The notes: a model not told the origin generated them from the letters alone. Shown: positions 8,577 through 17,889, numbered from the stretch's first letter. The stretch is 64,000 bases of DNA from Jiella soli (GCF_020615385.1 NZ_JAJAVB010000027.1:186001-250000); one strand, 5' to 3'. Made by a program: numbers and translations.

Positions 8577-9693
8577 TGTCGGCTATCCAGCGGGAGAAAA
8601 GCGAAGTGGACAGGAGCCGCGGCTCTTCGCCCTGCTCCTCGATGATGAGTTCGCCGGCCTCGATCCGCCCGCCGAGGCCGCGGAACGCCTCGCCCATCAG
8701 CGCCGACAGCGCATAGAAGGAGGCGCGGATCGAATAGGCGGTGAGTATCACGAAGAGCGGACGATCGGACAGAAGTTCGCGGGCGAGCCCGACGAGATAG
8801 GGCAGATCGTCGAAGAGTTGCCAGACCTCGCCCTTCGGGCCGCGGCCGAATTTCGGCGGATCGAGCAGGATCGCGTCGTAGCGGCTGCCCCGCTTCACCT
8901 CGCGCTCGGCGTAGCGCACCGCGTCCTCGCAGATCCAGCGGATCGGCCGATCGGTCAGCCCGGCCGCCTCCTGGTTCTCCCGAGCCCAGGCGATCGCCTT
9001 CTTGGAGGCGTCGACATGCGTCACCTCGGCCCCCGCCCGGGCCGCCAGCAGCGAGGCGAGACCGGTATAGCCGAAGAGGTTCAGGAGCCGGACCGGCCGT
9101 CCCGCCCGGGCGATCGCCTCGCAGGCGAAGGACCAGTGCGCCGACTGCTCGGGAAACACCCCGACATGGCGGAAGGAGGTGAAGCGGCCGAGATAGGAAA
9201 GGCCCTCATGGGACAGCGGCCAGGTCTCGCCGAGCGGCTCGATGGGAAAGCGCCAGCGCCCGGTGCCCTCCTCGTCGGTGTCGCCGGTGAAGACGGCGTC
9301 CGCCCGGTTCCAGTCGGAGGCTCCGAGCCGCGGCGACCAGATCGCCTGGTTCTCCGGGCGCCGCACACGGAGCGGGCCGTAGCGCTCAAGCTTTTCGCCG
9401 GCGCCGGAATCGATGAGGGCATAGTCCTCGGATTCGCGGACGGTGAGGACTCTCGGCGCGTCGAGAGGAGGCCGGGCGCCTTCGCGCTTCGGCAGATCGA
9501 GTCGCTGGGCGGCGGCTGCGGGCGCGCCGGCAGCGCCCACAGGAAGTCCTGCTCCGCCCTCCGGCTTCGGCCCGGCGCCGCGGGCAGGCCGCCGCGGCCG
9601 CTCTTCGCCCTCCACGGGACCCTTCCGGTTCGGCCGCCGGCTTCGCGCCAAGGCTCTTCTCCATTCGTGCTTCTTTGGTGCAATCGGCTCCAT
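8569..9693 (-). CDS. Class I SAM-dependent rRNA methyltransferase, RlmI/COG1092-like
   Basis: A 374-residue protein. Residues 1 to about 85 are Arg, Pro and Ala rich and look disordered. The catalytic half carries a SAM-binding loop LLNLFGYTGLASLLAARAGA, a D-x-S acidic loop VTHVDASKKAIAWARENQ, and the catalytic ILLDPPKFGRGPKG of the N-P-P-F/D-P-P-K type found in 5-methylcytosine 23S methyltransferases. The usual N-terminal PUA domain is shortened or missing. Start ATG 9693 is preferred over 9831 because the longer form would run into the coxG-like promoter region. First gene of the operon with the TrmH and lspA genes. Confidence 0.85.
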   Translation of the reverse strand: MEPIAPKKHEWRRALARSRRPNRKGPVEGEERPRRPARGAGPKPEGGAGLPVGAAGAPAAAAQRLDLPKREGARPPLDAPRVLTVRESEDYALIDSGAGEKLERYGPLRVRRPENQAIWSPRLGASDWNRADAVFTGDTDEEGTGRWRFPIEPLGETWPLSHEGLSYLGRFTSFRHVGVFPEQSAHWSFACEAIARAGRPVRLLNLFGYTGLASLLAARAGAEVTHVDASKKAIAWARENQEAAGLTDRPIRWICEDAVRYAEREVKRGSRYDAILLDPPKFGRGPKGEVWQLFDDLPYLVGLARELLSDRPLFVILTAYSIRASFYALSALMGEAFRGLGGRIEAGELIIEEQGEEPRLLSTSLFSRWIADNA

Positions 9694-9797
9694 AACCTGA
9701 TGTTCCGGCCTTGGCAAAAGACGCGGAAGCGTGAAGGTAGGAGCCTCACTTATCGATGGCGGGCCGGCACCCCGGTCCGCAAGCAGGGAGGAAGACC

Positions 9798-10274
9798 ATG
9801 GATCTGAAGGGCGAATACCGACTGCCGGCACCGCGCGAAACCGTTTGGGCGGCTTTGAACGACCCGGAGGTGCTCAAGAACTGCATTCCCGGCTGCGAGA
9901 GCCTCGAAAAGACCGGCGACAACGAGATGAAGGCGACGGTGACGACGAAGGTCGGGCCGGTCAAGGCCAAGTTCAACGGCGAGGTCCGGCTCGAGAACAT
10001 CAACGCGCCGGAGAGCTATTCCATCGTCGGCGAGGGCAAGGGCGGGATCGCCGGCTTCGCCAAGGGCGGCGCAGACGTTCACCTTGCCGAGGACGGGGCC
10101 GAGACGATCCTGACCTATTCCGTCAGCGCTCAGGTCGGGGGCAAGCTGGCCCAGCTCGGCGGGCGGCTGATCGACTCGACCGCCAAAAAGCTCGCCGGCC
10201 AGTTCTTCGACTGCTTTGCCGAGAAGGTCTCCGGCGGAGAAGCGAAAGCCGCGGGCGAAACGACCTCCGCCTGA
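9798..10274 (+). CDS. CoxG-like SRPBCC protein (carbon monoxide dehydrogenase subunit G family)
   Basis: A 158-residue protein with the SRPBCC fold pattern of CoxG: MDLKGEYRLPAPRETVWAAL, then LKNCIPGCESLE near residue 32, and GKLAQLGGRLIDSTAKKLA near 116. CoxG helps place CO dehydrogenase at the membrane; members also accompany other molybdenum hydroxylases. Start ATG 9798 follows GGGAGG at 9786-9791. It is more than 30 kb from the coxS-coxL-coxM operon on the other strand, so a shared function is only suggested. A hairpin follows the stop. Confidence 0.85.
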   Translation: MDLKGEYRLPAPRETVWAALNDPEVLKNCIPGCESLEKTGDNEMKATVTTKVGPVKAKFNGEVRLENINAPESYSIVGEGKGGIAGFAKGGADVHLAEDGAETILTYSVSAQVGGKLAQLGGRLIDSTAKKLAGQFFDCFAEKVSGGEAKAAGETTSA

Positions 10275-10293
10275 GGATGACCTAAAGATGTTC

Positions 10294-10316
10294 AGCCGGC
10301 CTTGGTCGGGCCGGCT
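10294..10316. terminator. 8-bp hairpin after the coxG-like gene
   Basis: AGCCGGCC at 10294-10301 pairs with GGCCGGCT at 10309-10316 around a 7-base loop. It lies between two convergent genes. There is no T-run, so intrinsic termination is uncertain. Confidence 0.45.
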
Positions 10317-10407
10317 GTCATCGTAGAATGGAACGGGCGCGTTACCTTCCGCACGGAGATCGGGGCGGAGGTAATCGTCGCCCGGCCCGCCTCGGCGCTC
10401 CGTGAGA

Positions 10408-10800
10408 TCAGGCGGCGCGCGAGGTGACGATAGCGGTGGATCCGGCACCGGTCGGCGGAGCGAGCGCGGCGCGGTCCCTCTCTTCCTGAAGCTGCCGGGC
10501 CCGCGCCTTGTGCTCCTCGGCCTCCCGGCGCAGCCGCTCGACCTCGTACTTCCGCTTCCAGGACTTGCGGCGGTAATGCGCCTGGGTGAACCAGGTGCCG
10601 AGACCGCCGAGGACGATGCCAAGGATCACCGAGCCCATCAAAAGGATGAACAGCGGCGCCTGGAAGGCGAATTGCGGCATGGTGCCGATCGGATCGAGGG
10701 AGACCGGGACGAGTTCGCGATTGGCCACGCAGAAAACGACGAGGATGATCGCGATCGGCACGAGGATGATGAAGGAAAGGATCTTCGCGATCATGGACAT
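10408..10800 (-). CDS. LapA/DUF1049 domain inner-membrane protein
   Basis: A 130-residue protein with two hydrophobic helices, ILSFIILVPIAIILVVFCVA near residue 7 and FILLMGSVILGIVLGGLGTW near 51, followed by a highly charged coiled coil rich in Arg and Glu. The FCVANRELVPVSLDP connection is typical of the LapA family (DUF1049), whose E. coli member works with LapB in controlling lipopolysaccharide synthesis. It lies next to ihfB, as in many alphaproteobacteria. A direct link to LPS control in this organism is not shown. Confidence 0.85.
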   Translation of the reverse strand: MSMIAKILSFIILVPIAIILVVFCVANRELVPVSLDPIGTMPQFAFQAPLFILLMGSVILGIVLGGLGTWFTQAHYRRKSWKRKYEVERLRREAEEHKARARQLQEERDRAALAPPTGAGSTAIVTSRAA

Positions 10801-10910
10801 CCGCCTGTCAGCGTTGCGATAAGGCTGCGACCGGCCGGGCCGGCGACGAGGCCATCAGGAGACGGAAGATAACCGACTGCGTCGCCGGGTCAACGCGGCC
10901 GGGCCTGCGA

Positions 10911-11192
10911 TCATTCCTTGTTGAGCCGCTCGCGCAGTTCCTTGCCGGCCTTGAAGAACGGCACCCATTTCTCGTCGACCTCGACGGCCTCGCCCGTGCG
11001 CGGGTTGCGCCCGGAGCGCGGCGGGCGATGCTTCACCGAGAAAGCCCCGAACCCGCGCAATTCGACGCGGTTCGACTCGCACAACGCCTCGGTGATCTCG
11101 TCGAAGATCGCATTGACGATGGTCTCGATGTCGCGCTGGTACAAATGGGGATTGCGACTGGCGATGGCCTGGACCAGCTCCGACTTGATCAT
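10911..11192 (-). CDS. ihfB: Integration host factor subunit beta
   Basis: A 93-residue DNA-bending protein. [19 protein letters not shown] and [13 protein letters not shown] form the dimer helices; the arm has [21 protein letters not shown] with the conserved proline that intercalates in DNA. The length and the N-terminal MIKSELV fit the beta subunit rather than alpha or HU. IHF also assists sigma-54 promoters, which fits the presence of rpoN 4 kb away. sppA lies upstream on the same strand with a 101-nt gap. Confidence 0.97.
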   Translation of the reverse strand: MIKSELVQAIASRNPHLYQRDIETIVNAIFDEITEALCESNRVELRGFGAFSVKHRPPRSGRNPRTGEAVEVDEKWVPFFKAGKELRERLNKE

Positions 11193-11293
11193 TTCGTTGC
11201 ATCTCCTGGCTGCGGCAGCACTCTTGCGTCCGGCCTCCTATCTACTCACCGAACGTCAGCGGGCAGAACGAAATACCAGACAAATCCGTGGCT

Positions 11294-12280
11294 TCACTGA
11301 AGTCCTACACGGCCTTGTGAAGGCTGCCAGAGCGATACCAGCCCGTCAAGGTGACCGGCCTTGCGAAACAGGGCCTCGTCGAGCGAGCCCGCTTCCGGGT
11401 CGAGCCCAAGGGCGCTGAAAATCAACGACTTGGCGCTGGTGAAAAAAGGCCAGCCATATCCGTCGGCCTCCGGCTTGCGGTCGACGAATTTCAGGCCTTT
11501 CGGCACGCCCCGCTCCTCTTCCAGCCAGCGGCGGACCTCTTCCTCGCCGCCGATCGCATCGACGAGCTTGCGCTCGAGCCCCTGGCGGCCGCTGAACACT
11601 GAGCCGTCGGCAAGCGCCCGCGCATCCTGGATCGACAGGCCACGGCGCTCTGCGACGAGAGAGACGAACCAGTCGAACGTGTCCATGACCAGGCGGCGGA
11701 TCATCTCCTTGGCCTCTTCGGGCGCGGGGCCGAAGGGCGAGGGCTCGGCCTTCATCGGGGCCGACTTGATCGCATTGACCTCGACGCCGATCGTGTCCAG
11801 CAGCTTGGAGGCGTCGACATATTGGAAGATCACGCCGATCGAGCCGACGATCGAGGTGCGGCGGGCGACGATGTGGTCGGTTCCGGCGGCGATCATGTAG
11901 GCCGCCGAAGCTGCGAGCGTGCCGACCTCCGCCGCGACGGGCTTGACCGCGGCGATCGCGCGGACGGCTTCGAAAGTCGCCTCTCCGCCCGTCGTGGTGC
12001 CGCCGGGCGAGTCGATCCTCAGCACCACCGCCTTCACCGCGTCGTCGCGTCGCAGCCTGTCCAGAAGATCGAGGAGCTTCTTGTCTTCCAGGATCATTCC
12101 GTCGATCGAGACGCGGGCGATCTCGTCGGACAATCCCGCCGCGCCCCGGTCCCTGAACGCGAAAGCGAGAGCCAGGGCGACGACAGCCAGAGCGGCGATG
12201 GTGAAGGCGAAAATCCGCCAGAAGCTGAGCTTTCGGCGCAGCCTCCGGCGGTCGATGATGTCCTCGGCGAGGGCGGCCAT
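11294..12280 (-). CDS. sppA: Signal peptide peptidase SppA (S49 family)
   Basis: A 328-residue inner-membrane serine protease, the short one-domain type. One transmembrane helix lies near residues 22-44. The S49 core has VLRIDSPGGTTTGGEA, the serine nucleophile region GTLAASAAYMIAAG near residue 143, and the general-base lysine region NAIKSAPMK near 190. It degrades signal peptides left in the membrane. Upstream gene of the sppA-ihfB-lapA series on the minus strand, divergent from lptC. Confidence 0.95.
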   Translation of the reverse strand: MAALAEDIIDRRRLRRKLSFWRIFAFTIAALAVVALALAFAFRDRGAAGLSDEIARVSIDGMILEDKKLLDLLDRLRRDDAVKAVVLRIDSPGGTTTGGEATFEAVRAIAAVKPVAAEVGTLAASAAYMIAAGTDHIVARRTSIVGSIGVIFQYVDASKLLDTIGVEVNAIKSAPMKAEPSPFGPAPEEAKEMIRRLVMDTFDWFVSLVAERRGLSIQDARALADGSVFSGRQGLERKLVDAIGGEEEVRRWLEEERGVPKGLKFVDRKPEADGYGWPFFTSAKSLIFSALGLDPEAGSLDEALFRKAGHLDGLVSLWQPSQGRVGLQ

Positions 12281-12552
12281 GGTCGGCTCCGATTGGCAAG
12301 AGAGGGTGGAGGGTTAGCGCGAAGCCGGGAGGCGGGGAAGCCGGCTCCGGCCAGGAAACTCAGCCGGCGATCATCATAGAGGGGCGCAATACGGGAAAGT
12401 TTTCTGGAATTGACGCAAAAAGCCCGTATTGATGTTAGATGCGGGACCGTGGGGGGAGCGGACGCCGCGCGCCGACAAGGTGTGGACGACCGCAGAGAGG
12501 GGTTTCACATGGTTGTGGAATCCGCGTGATTGTGGACATTGACGAGGCCGAC

Positions 12553-13248
12553 ATGGATGCTGCCGTCGCCAGCCATCATCTTGCCGTCGACGCAGGACGC
12601 AATACCCCGGCCCGGGTCGCAGCCGAATTTGCGCGCGCTCGCCGCCATTCCCGCTACGTCCGGCTCCTGAAGATCGGCCTGCCGGTCGTCGCGACGCTGA
12701 TCTTCATCGGCGGCGGAATTGCGGTCTGGCTCGCGCGCAGCCTGCCGGACGACGTGTCGGTGTCCGCGGCCTCGATCGACAAAGGCCGGGTGGTCATGCA
12801 GGATCCGCGCATGTCGGGCGTCGACGGCAACGACCGTCCGTACGAACTGGTCGCCCAGCGGGCCATCCAGTCCCTGACCGGCGGCCGGATCGACCTCGAA
12901 CGGGTGAAGGCGCGCGTGGCGATCGGGGACGACGCCCAGGCCGACATCTCGGCAAAGGCCGGCTCTTACGACGCGACGACGGGGACGCTGGCTCTGACCG
13001 ACGGCATCGGCGTCGAGACGACCAACGGCATCACCATTCATCTGACCGATGCCGACATCGATCTGTCGTCCGGAAAGCTGCTGGGCACCGGACCCGTGAT
13101 GATCAAGACTGCGAGCCAGACGATCCGTTCGCAGACGGTTACCGTTGCGGACGGCGGCAAAATGCTGTCCTTCGGCGGCAGGGTACGGATGTTGCTGGAA
13201 CCGGCCGCAACGGCGGGCAGCGATCAGGAGCGGACGGTTGGCGAATAA
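12553..13248 (+). CDS. lptC: LPS export ABC transporter periplasmic protein LptC
   Basis: About 231 residues. One N-terminal transmembrane helix, LKIGLPVVATLIFIGGGIAV near residue 38, is followed by a periplasmic beta-jellyroll domain. GVDGNDRPYELVAQRAIQ is the typical alphaproteobacterial LptC segment. LptC passes LPS from the LptBFG extractor to LptA. The start ATG 12553 is chosen because translation from the upstream in-frame ATG at 12439 gives a sequence with no protein-like character; the ribosome site is weak. lptA follows 4 nt after the stop. Confidence 0.88.
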   Translation: MDAAVASHHLAVDAGRNTPARVAAEFARARRHSRYVRLLKIGLPVVATLIFIGGGIAVWLARSLPDDVSVSAASIDKGRVVMQDPRMSGVDGNDRPYELVAQRAIQSLTGGRIDLERVKARVAIGDDAQADISAKAGSYDATTGTLALTDGIGVETTNGITIHLTDADIDLSSGKLLGTGPVMIKTASQTIRSQTVTVADGGKMLSFGGRVRMLLEPAATAGSDQERTVGE

Positions 13249-13252
13249 ATCC

Positions 13253-13882
13253 ATGCGGGACTTCTTCCATATCAATAGTTCGGCCGTATCGGCCGGGCTC
13301 GCGCTTTGCGTGATCCTGACCGGCGTCGCTGCCGCCCAGGAGGGGCAGAGCGCGGGCCTCGGCAAGAGCTTCACCGGGCTGCAGATCCAGGGCGACCAGC
13401 CGATCTCGATCGAATCCAACCAGCTCGACGTCGACGATCGCAACGCCGTCGCGACCTTTTCCGGCAATGTGGCGGTCGCCCAGGGCGAGACCGTGCTGCG
13501 CACCGGCAAGCTGAAGGTCCACTACAAGAAGCCGGAAGGCGGTACCGACGAGGCCCCCAAGGCCGGCGCGCTGCCCGGCGGATCGAGCCAGATCGAGCGG
13601 CTCGACGCCAGCGGGAAGGTCTATGTGAAGTCCGCCGACCAGGTCGCGACCGCCGACAACGCCTCCTTCGACATGGGGAGCCAGGTCGTCGTGATGACCG
13701 GCGACGTGGTTCTGACGCAGGGCGAGAACGTCGCGCAGGGATGCCGCCTGACGATCAAGATGGACACCGGCGTCGCCAGGCTCGAAAGCCAGGATTGCGG
13801 ACAGAGCGCCAGCGGTCGCAGCGGCCGCGTCCATCTGATGCTGACACCCGGCCAGCAGGGCGCCGGCCAAAGCGGACAGTGA
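13253..13882 (+). CDS. lptA: LPS transport periplasmic protein LptA (OstA family)
   Basis: About 209 residues. A signal peptide (SAVSAGLALCVILTGVAAAQ) ends near residue 28. The OstA/LptA domain has GDQPISIESNQLDVDDRNAV and FSGNVAVAQGETVLRTGKLK, strand repeats of the jellyroll bridge. Molecules stack between LptC and LptD to carry LPS across the periplasm. Start ATG 13253 lies 4 nt after lptC; TTG at 13238 is an in-frame alternative. Its stop overlaps lptB in a GTGA arrangement. Confidence 0.93.
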   Translation: MRDFFHINSSAVSAGLALCVILTGVAAAQEGQSAGLGKSFTGLQIQGDQPISIESNQLDVDDRNAVATFSGNVAVAQGETVLRTGKLKVHYKKPEGGTDEAPKAGALPGGSSQIERLDASGKVYVKSADQVATADNASFDMGSQVVVMTGDVVLTQGENVAQGCRLTIKMDTGVARLESQDCGQSASGRSGRVHLMLTPGQQGAGQSGQ

Positions 13883-14766
13883 GCCAGAACGCTTTGAATT
13901 TCGGACTGCAAGAGACGGCGCGGGAACAGGGCCGCCCGGCGGACCCGCAGCCTGCCCGTGAGGGGGGCTCCGCCGCCGGTCCGGCGCTCGCCGACGTGCC
14001 GGAGGGATCCGGGGACGAGGCCGAACAGCGGCGCCAGCGTCTGCGCGGAACGCTGATCGCCGTCGGGCTGACCAAGACCTATCGCGGCCGCCGGGTGGTC
14101 GATGATGTCGGCCTTCTCGTCCGTCGCGGCGAGGCGGTGGGGCTGCTCGGCCCCAATGGCGCCGGCAAGACCACCTGCTTCTACATGATCACCGGCCTCG
14201 TGCCGGTCGATTCCGGACGCATCCTCCTCGACGGCGAGGAGATCACCCAGGTGCCGATGTATCGGCGTGCCCGGCTCGGAATCGGCTACCTGCCGCAGGA
14301 AGCCTCCATCTTCCGCGGCCTGTCGGTCGAGGACAATATTCGGGCCGTCCTCGAAGTGGTCGAGCGCGACCGGGCGGTGCGCGAGCGCGAGCTCGACGCA
14401 CTTCTGGAGGAGTTCCACATCTCGCATCTGCGCAAGCAGCCCTCGACCTCGCTTTCGGGCGGCGAACGGCGGCGCTGCGAGATCGCACGGGCGCTCGCCT
14501 CCAAGCCCTCCTTCATGCTGCTGGACGAGCCCTTTGCCGGTGTCGACCCCATCGCGGTCTCCGACATCCAGGGGCTCGTGCGGCATCTGACCGCGCGCGG
14601 CATCGGCGTTCTGATCACCGACCACAACGTCCGCGAGACGCTGGGGCTGATCGACCGCGCCTACATCATGCATGCCGGTGCGGTGCTGACCCATGGCAGT
14701 CCGCAGGAGATCGTCGACAACCCCGATGTGCGGCGCCTCTATCTCGGCGACCGCTTCAGCTTCTGA
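13879..14766 (+). CDS. lptB: LPS export ABC transporter ATP-binding protein LptB
   Basis: A 295-residue ATPase. Walker A GPNGAGKTT is at residues 91-99, the signature LSGGERRRCE begins at 192, Walker B MLLDEPFAGVDP follows, and the switch His is in LITDHNVRE. It drives LPS extraction by LptFG. Start is GTG 13879, overlapping the lptA stop. Roughly 55 residues precede the first ABC strand, an acidic, Gln and Ala rich extension longer than in E. coli LptB. lptF and lptG are not in the window, as is usual. Confidence 0.97.
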   Translation: MSQNALNFGLQETAREQGRPADPQPAREGGSAAGPALADVPEGSGDEAEQRRQRLRGTLIAVGLTKTYRGRRVVDDVGLLVRRGEAVGLLGPNGAGKTTCFYMITGLVPVDSGRILLDGEEITQVPMYRRARLGIGYLPQEASIFRGLSVEDNIRAVLEVVERDRAVRERELDALLEEFHISHLRKQPSTSLSGGERRRCEIARALASKPSFMLLDEPFAGVDPIAVSDIQGLVRHLTARGIGVLITDHNVRETLGLIDRAYIMHAGAVLTHGSPQEIVDNPDVRRLYLGDRFSF

Positions 14767-15041
14767 CGCCGCAAGGGCTGGAAGGCTATTTCTCCGCTCG
14801 TGCTGAACGCATGGGACCGCGCCGGTTCGGCACGGCCTCTCGGCCGCGGCATGGCCTGGGAATGTGCACCATCTTCGATGTCATTCGATTGACAACCATC
14901 TTCCCGACCCGCTTTCATGCAGATGACGGGTCCACTCGTCGGGAGGATGCTCGGGAGCAAGGCTTCCGGAGAGTGGATGTCTTTCGCCGAAAGAGGCTGG
15001 TTCGGCCGCCTCCTGCCTCAAGCGAGTAACTTCGACGTTCC

Positions 15042-16514
15042 ATGGCTCTATCCGCGAAGCTGCAGTTCCGACAGACGCAGTCGCTGGTGATGACACCCCA
15101 GCTGCTCCAGTCGATCCGTCTTCTCCAGTACAGTCATCTGGAGCTACAGGCTTTCGTCGACACGGAGATGGAGCGCAATCCGCTGCTGGCCTATTCCTCC
15201 GGCGACCGGGCTGCGGGATCGGAGGCCGGCGCCGAGATCGGCGCGAAACCGTCCGTCGCTGCTCTTTCCGACTGCGGCCGTCCCGAACAGCCGGCCAAGT
15301 CCGGAGCGGGCGGGTCCGAGCCGGCCGCCATCAGGACGCGCACCGCCTCCGGCGGCGGTTCGGGGCGGGCTCACTCGGGCGATGGCGAGTTCCGGATCGA
15401 GGAGATTGCCGAGCGGCGCCCGTCGCTTCACGCTCATGCCTTGGCGGAGGTCGCCGACGCGATCCCCCCCGGTCCGCGGCGCAAGATCGCCGAGGCGATG
15501 GTCGAGCATCTCGACGAGAGCGGCTATCTGAGGCTCACGCTTCCCCAGATCGCCTCCGACCTTTCCATCAAGCCCGAGCTGGCCGAGCGGGTTCTCGCGC
15601 ATCTTCAGGCGGAAGCGACGCCGGCGGGTCTCTTCGCCCGCGATCTTTCCGAGTGCCTCGCGATCCAGCTCAAGCGGCAGGATCGTTATGACCCGGTGGT
15701 GGCGATGGTTCTCGACCATCTCGATCTTCTCGCCCGGCGCGACTTCGCCGAACTGCGCCGGCTGACCGGCGAAGACGATAGCGGGCTGATGGACATCCTG
15801 ACGGAGATCCGCGGACTCGATCCCAAACCCGGCCACGCCTTCGATCATGACGGGTTCGAGGCGATCGTGCCAGACGTCATCGTCACCGAATCAGCCGAAG
15901 GCGGCTGGCGGGTCGAGCTGAACCCCGACGCCCTGCCCCGCGTGCTCGTCGACAACGACTATCTGCGGATTGTGCGCGAAGGGGTGCGGACCGACGACGA
16001 TCGCGCCTTTCTCGGCGAATGCCAGCAGTCGGCGAACTGGCTGGTGCGCTCGCTCGATCAGCGCGCGAAGACGATCCTGAAGGTCGCCAGCGAGATCGTC
16101 CGCCGCCAGGACGGCTTCCTGACCCGGGGCGTCGGCGGGCTGAAGCCGATGACGCTGATGTCCGTGGCCGAGGCGATCGGCATGCACGAATCCACCGTCA
16201 GCCGCGTCACCTCGACGAAATACATCGCGACCCCGCGCGGCACGTTCGAGATGCGCTTCTTCTTCACCGTCGCCATCGCCTCCGCCGACGGCGGCGACGC
16301 CCATTCGGCCGAGAGCGTGAAGCACCGGATCAAGATTCTGATCGACGCCGAGAGCGCCGGCAAGGTGATGTCGGACGACGACATCGCCGCGGTCCTGAAG
16401 AAGGAGGGCGTCGATCTCGCCCGGCGCACGGTCGCCAAGTACCGGGAGGCGCTCGGCATTCCCTCCTCCATCCAGCGGCGGCGCGAGATGAATGCGCGCC
16501 GGCTCGCCTCCTGA
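15042..16514 (+). CDS. rpoN: RNA polymerase sigma-54 factor
   Basis: A 490-residue protein. Region I is the Gln-rich LQFRQTQSLVMTPQLLQSIR near residues 7-26; a variable acidic, Gly and Ser rich region II follows; the core-binding and DNA-binding regions follow, with the HTH in ESTVSRVTSTKYIATPRGTF; the RpoN box ARRTVAKYRE is at 460-469. Sigma-54 directs transcription at -24/-12 promoters with AAA+ activators. The 275-nt gap after lptB may hold its own promoter. hpf and ptsN follow, the common alphaproteobacterial order. Confidence 0.98.
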   Translation: MALSAKLQFRQTQSLVMTPQLLQSIRLLQYSHLELQAFVDTEMERNPLLAYSSGDRAAGSEAGAEIGAKPSVAALSDCGRPEQPAKSGAGGSEPAAIRTRTASGGGSGRAHSGDGEFRIEEIAERRPSLHAHALAEVADAIPPGPRRKIAEAMVEHLDESGYLRLTLPQIASDLSIKPELAERVLAHLQAEATPAGLFARDLSECLAIQLKRQDRYDPVVAMVLDHLDLLARRDFAELRRLTGEDDSGLMDILTEIRGLDPKPGHAFDHDGFEAIVPDVIVTESAEGGWRVELNPDALPRVLVDNDYLRIVREGVRTDDDRAFLGECQQSANWLVRSLDQRAKTILKVASEIVRRQDGFLTRGVGGLKPMTLMSVAEAIGMHESTVSRVTSTKYIATPRGTFEMRFFFTVAIASADGGDAHSAESVKHRIKILIDAESAGKVMSDDDIAAVLKKEGVDLARRTVAKYREALGIPSSIQRRREMNARRLAS

Positions 16515-16586
16515 ATCGGCACCGTGGCCCCGCCCGGATATGGACAGCGCCGCGCCAGCTGCGGGCGCGCGCTCTTCGGCATTTCG

Positions 16587-16615
16587 TTGACAGACCCTAT
16601 GTACGTTTCTAGAAG
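16587..16615 (+). promoter_or_regulatory. Possible sigma-70-like promoter for hpf
   Basis: TTGACA at 16587-16592, then 17 bp, then TAGAAG at 16610-16615, which matches the -10 consensus at four of six places. It lies in the 256-nt rpoN-hpf gap. Confidence 0.4.
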
Positions 16616-16770
16616 GCGCCACTTCTCGCCCTCGGTGGTGGCAAAGGCCGGGCAGGATCGACGCGTACGCGATATCGACCCGCATGTGGACCTTGTGGCG
16701 ATGCGGCGCGTTGACGACGACCGACGGGAATGATCACGCGTCATCGCGTGAAGAAAAGGAGCAGACGGGC

Positions 16771-17340
16771 ATGAGCCTCCGTGTTTCGGGCAAGCATATG
16801 GACGTGGGCGAGGCGTTTCGCACGCGGATCGAGGAGCGGCTGGGAGAAGCGGTCGACAAATATTTCGACGGCAATTTCTCCGGCACTGTCGTCGTGTCGA
16901 AAGACGGTCCGCGCTACGCTACCGACTGCACGGTGCATCTCGACACCGGCGTCGTGTTCCAGGCTGCCGGCGAGGCGCACGACCCGGAAGCCAGCTTCGG
17001 AGACGCTGCGGAACGCATCGAGAAGCGCCTGCGCCGCTACAAGCGCCGCCTGAAGAATCACCAGTCCGATGCCCGCCGGGACATGGCCTATTCGATCATG
17101 GCCGCGATTCCGGAAGAAGCGGAGGAAGTGCCGGAGGACTACGCTCCGGCGATCATCGCCGAGACCACGCTGAAGGTCGGCACGCTTTCCGTGGCCGGTG
17201 CGGTCATGGAGCTCGACCGCCAGGACAGCCCATTCGTGCTGTTCAAGAACGCCACGTCCGGCACGCTCAATATCGTCTTCCGCCGTCACGACGGGAACTA
17301 CGGCTGGGTCGATCCGTCGAACTATTCGAGCGACGCTTGA
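16771..17340 (+). CDS. hpf: Ribosome hibernation promoting factor, long form
   Basis: A 189-residue two-domain protein. The N-terminal HPF/RaiA domain runs from MSLRVSGKHMDVGEAFRTRI to EKRLRRYKRRLKNH near residue 105. The C-terminal dimerisation domain carries VMELDRQDSPFVLFKNATSG and NIVFRRHDGNYGWVDP. Long HPF pairs 70S ribosomes into inactive 100S dimers in stationary phase. Start ATG 16771 follows AAGGAG; ATG-like starts upstream encode no homologous sequence. ptsN follows. Confidence 0.96.
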   Translation: MSLRVSGKHMDVGEAFRTRIEERLGEAVDKYFDGNFSGTVVVSKDGPRYATDCTVHLDTGVVFQAAGEAHDPEASFGDAAERIEKRLRRYKRRLKNHQSDARRDMAYSIMAAIPEEAEEVPEDYAPAIIAETTLKVGTLSVAGAVMELDRQDSPFVLFKNATSGTLNIVFRRHDGNYGWVDPSNYSSDA

Positions 17341-17399
17341 GCGCAGCACAAGGTTCGAGCGTCAGGTTGGCGCGCCAAGAAGCAGAAGGCAGGCCTGCG

Positions 17400-17864
17400 A
17401 TGGATCTCGAGATGCTGATCGAACCCGCCGCTATCCTGCCCGCCTTGCGGGCCAGCTCCAAGAAACAAGTGCTGCAGGCACTGTCGGAAAAGGCGTCCGG
17501 GATCACCGGGCGCCCCGAGCGCGAGATCTTCGAAACCGTCCTCGGGCGCGAGAAGCTCGGCTCGACGGCCGTCGGCAACGGCATCGCGATTCCTCACGGC
17601 AAGCTTCCCGACCTCGAACGGATCGTCGGCGTCTTCGCCCGGCTGGCCCGGCCGATCGACTTCGACGCGCTCGACGACCAGCCGGTCGACATCGTCTTCC
17701 TGCTGCTCGCCCCGGAGGGCTCCGGCGCCGATCACCTCAAGGCGCTCTCCAAGGTCGCGCGGCTCTTGCGCAACGGCAACACCGTCGAGCAGATCCGCCA
17801 CTCCCATGACGCCGGCGCGATCTACGCGCTGATGACCAACGGCCTGTCGCAGAACGCTGCATAG
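17400..17864 (+). CDS. ptsN: PTS IIA-like nitrogen regulatory protein PtsN
   Basis: About 154 residues, the full EIIA-Ntr length. NGIAIPHGKLP carries the phosphorylated His at residue 66, and the fold segments VLQALSEKAS and HLKALSKVARLLRN match the family. EIIA-Ntr receives phosphate from PtsP and NPr and adjusts potassium transport and nitrogen or carbon regulation. Start ATG 17400 is chosen because the first 21 residues of the longer frame overlap hpf and are not conserved in character. The rpoN-hpf-ptsN order is standard. Confidence 0.97.
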   Translation: MDLEMLIEPAAILPALRASSKKQVLQALSEKASGITGRPEREIFETVLGREKLGSTAVGNGIAIPHGKLPDLERIVGVFARLARPIDFDALDDQPVDIVFLLLAPEGSGADHLKALSKVARLLRNGNTVEQIRHSHDAGAIYALMTNGLSQNAA

Positions 17865-17871
17865 GCCATGT

Positions 17872-17889
17872 CTCCGGCGCCCGCCGGAG
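17872..17889 (+). terminator. Hairpin 8 nt after ptsN
   Basis: CTCCGGCG at 17872-17879 pairs with CGCCGGAG at 17882-17889. It has no T-run but is well placed to end the rpoN-hpf-ptsN unit. Confidence 0.4.
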
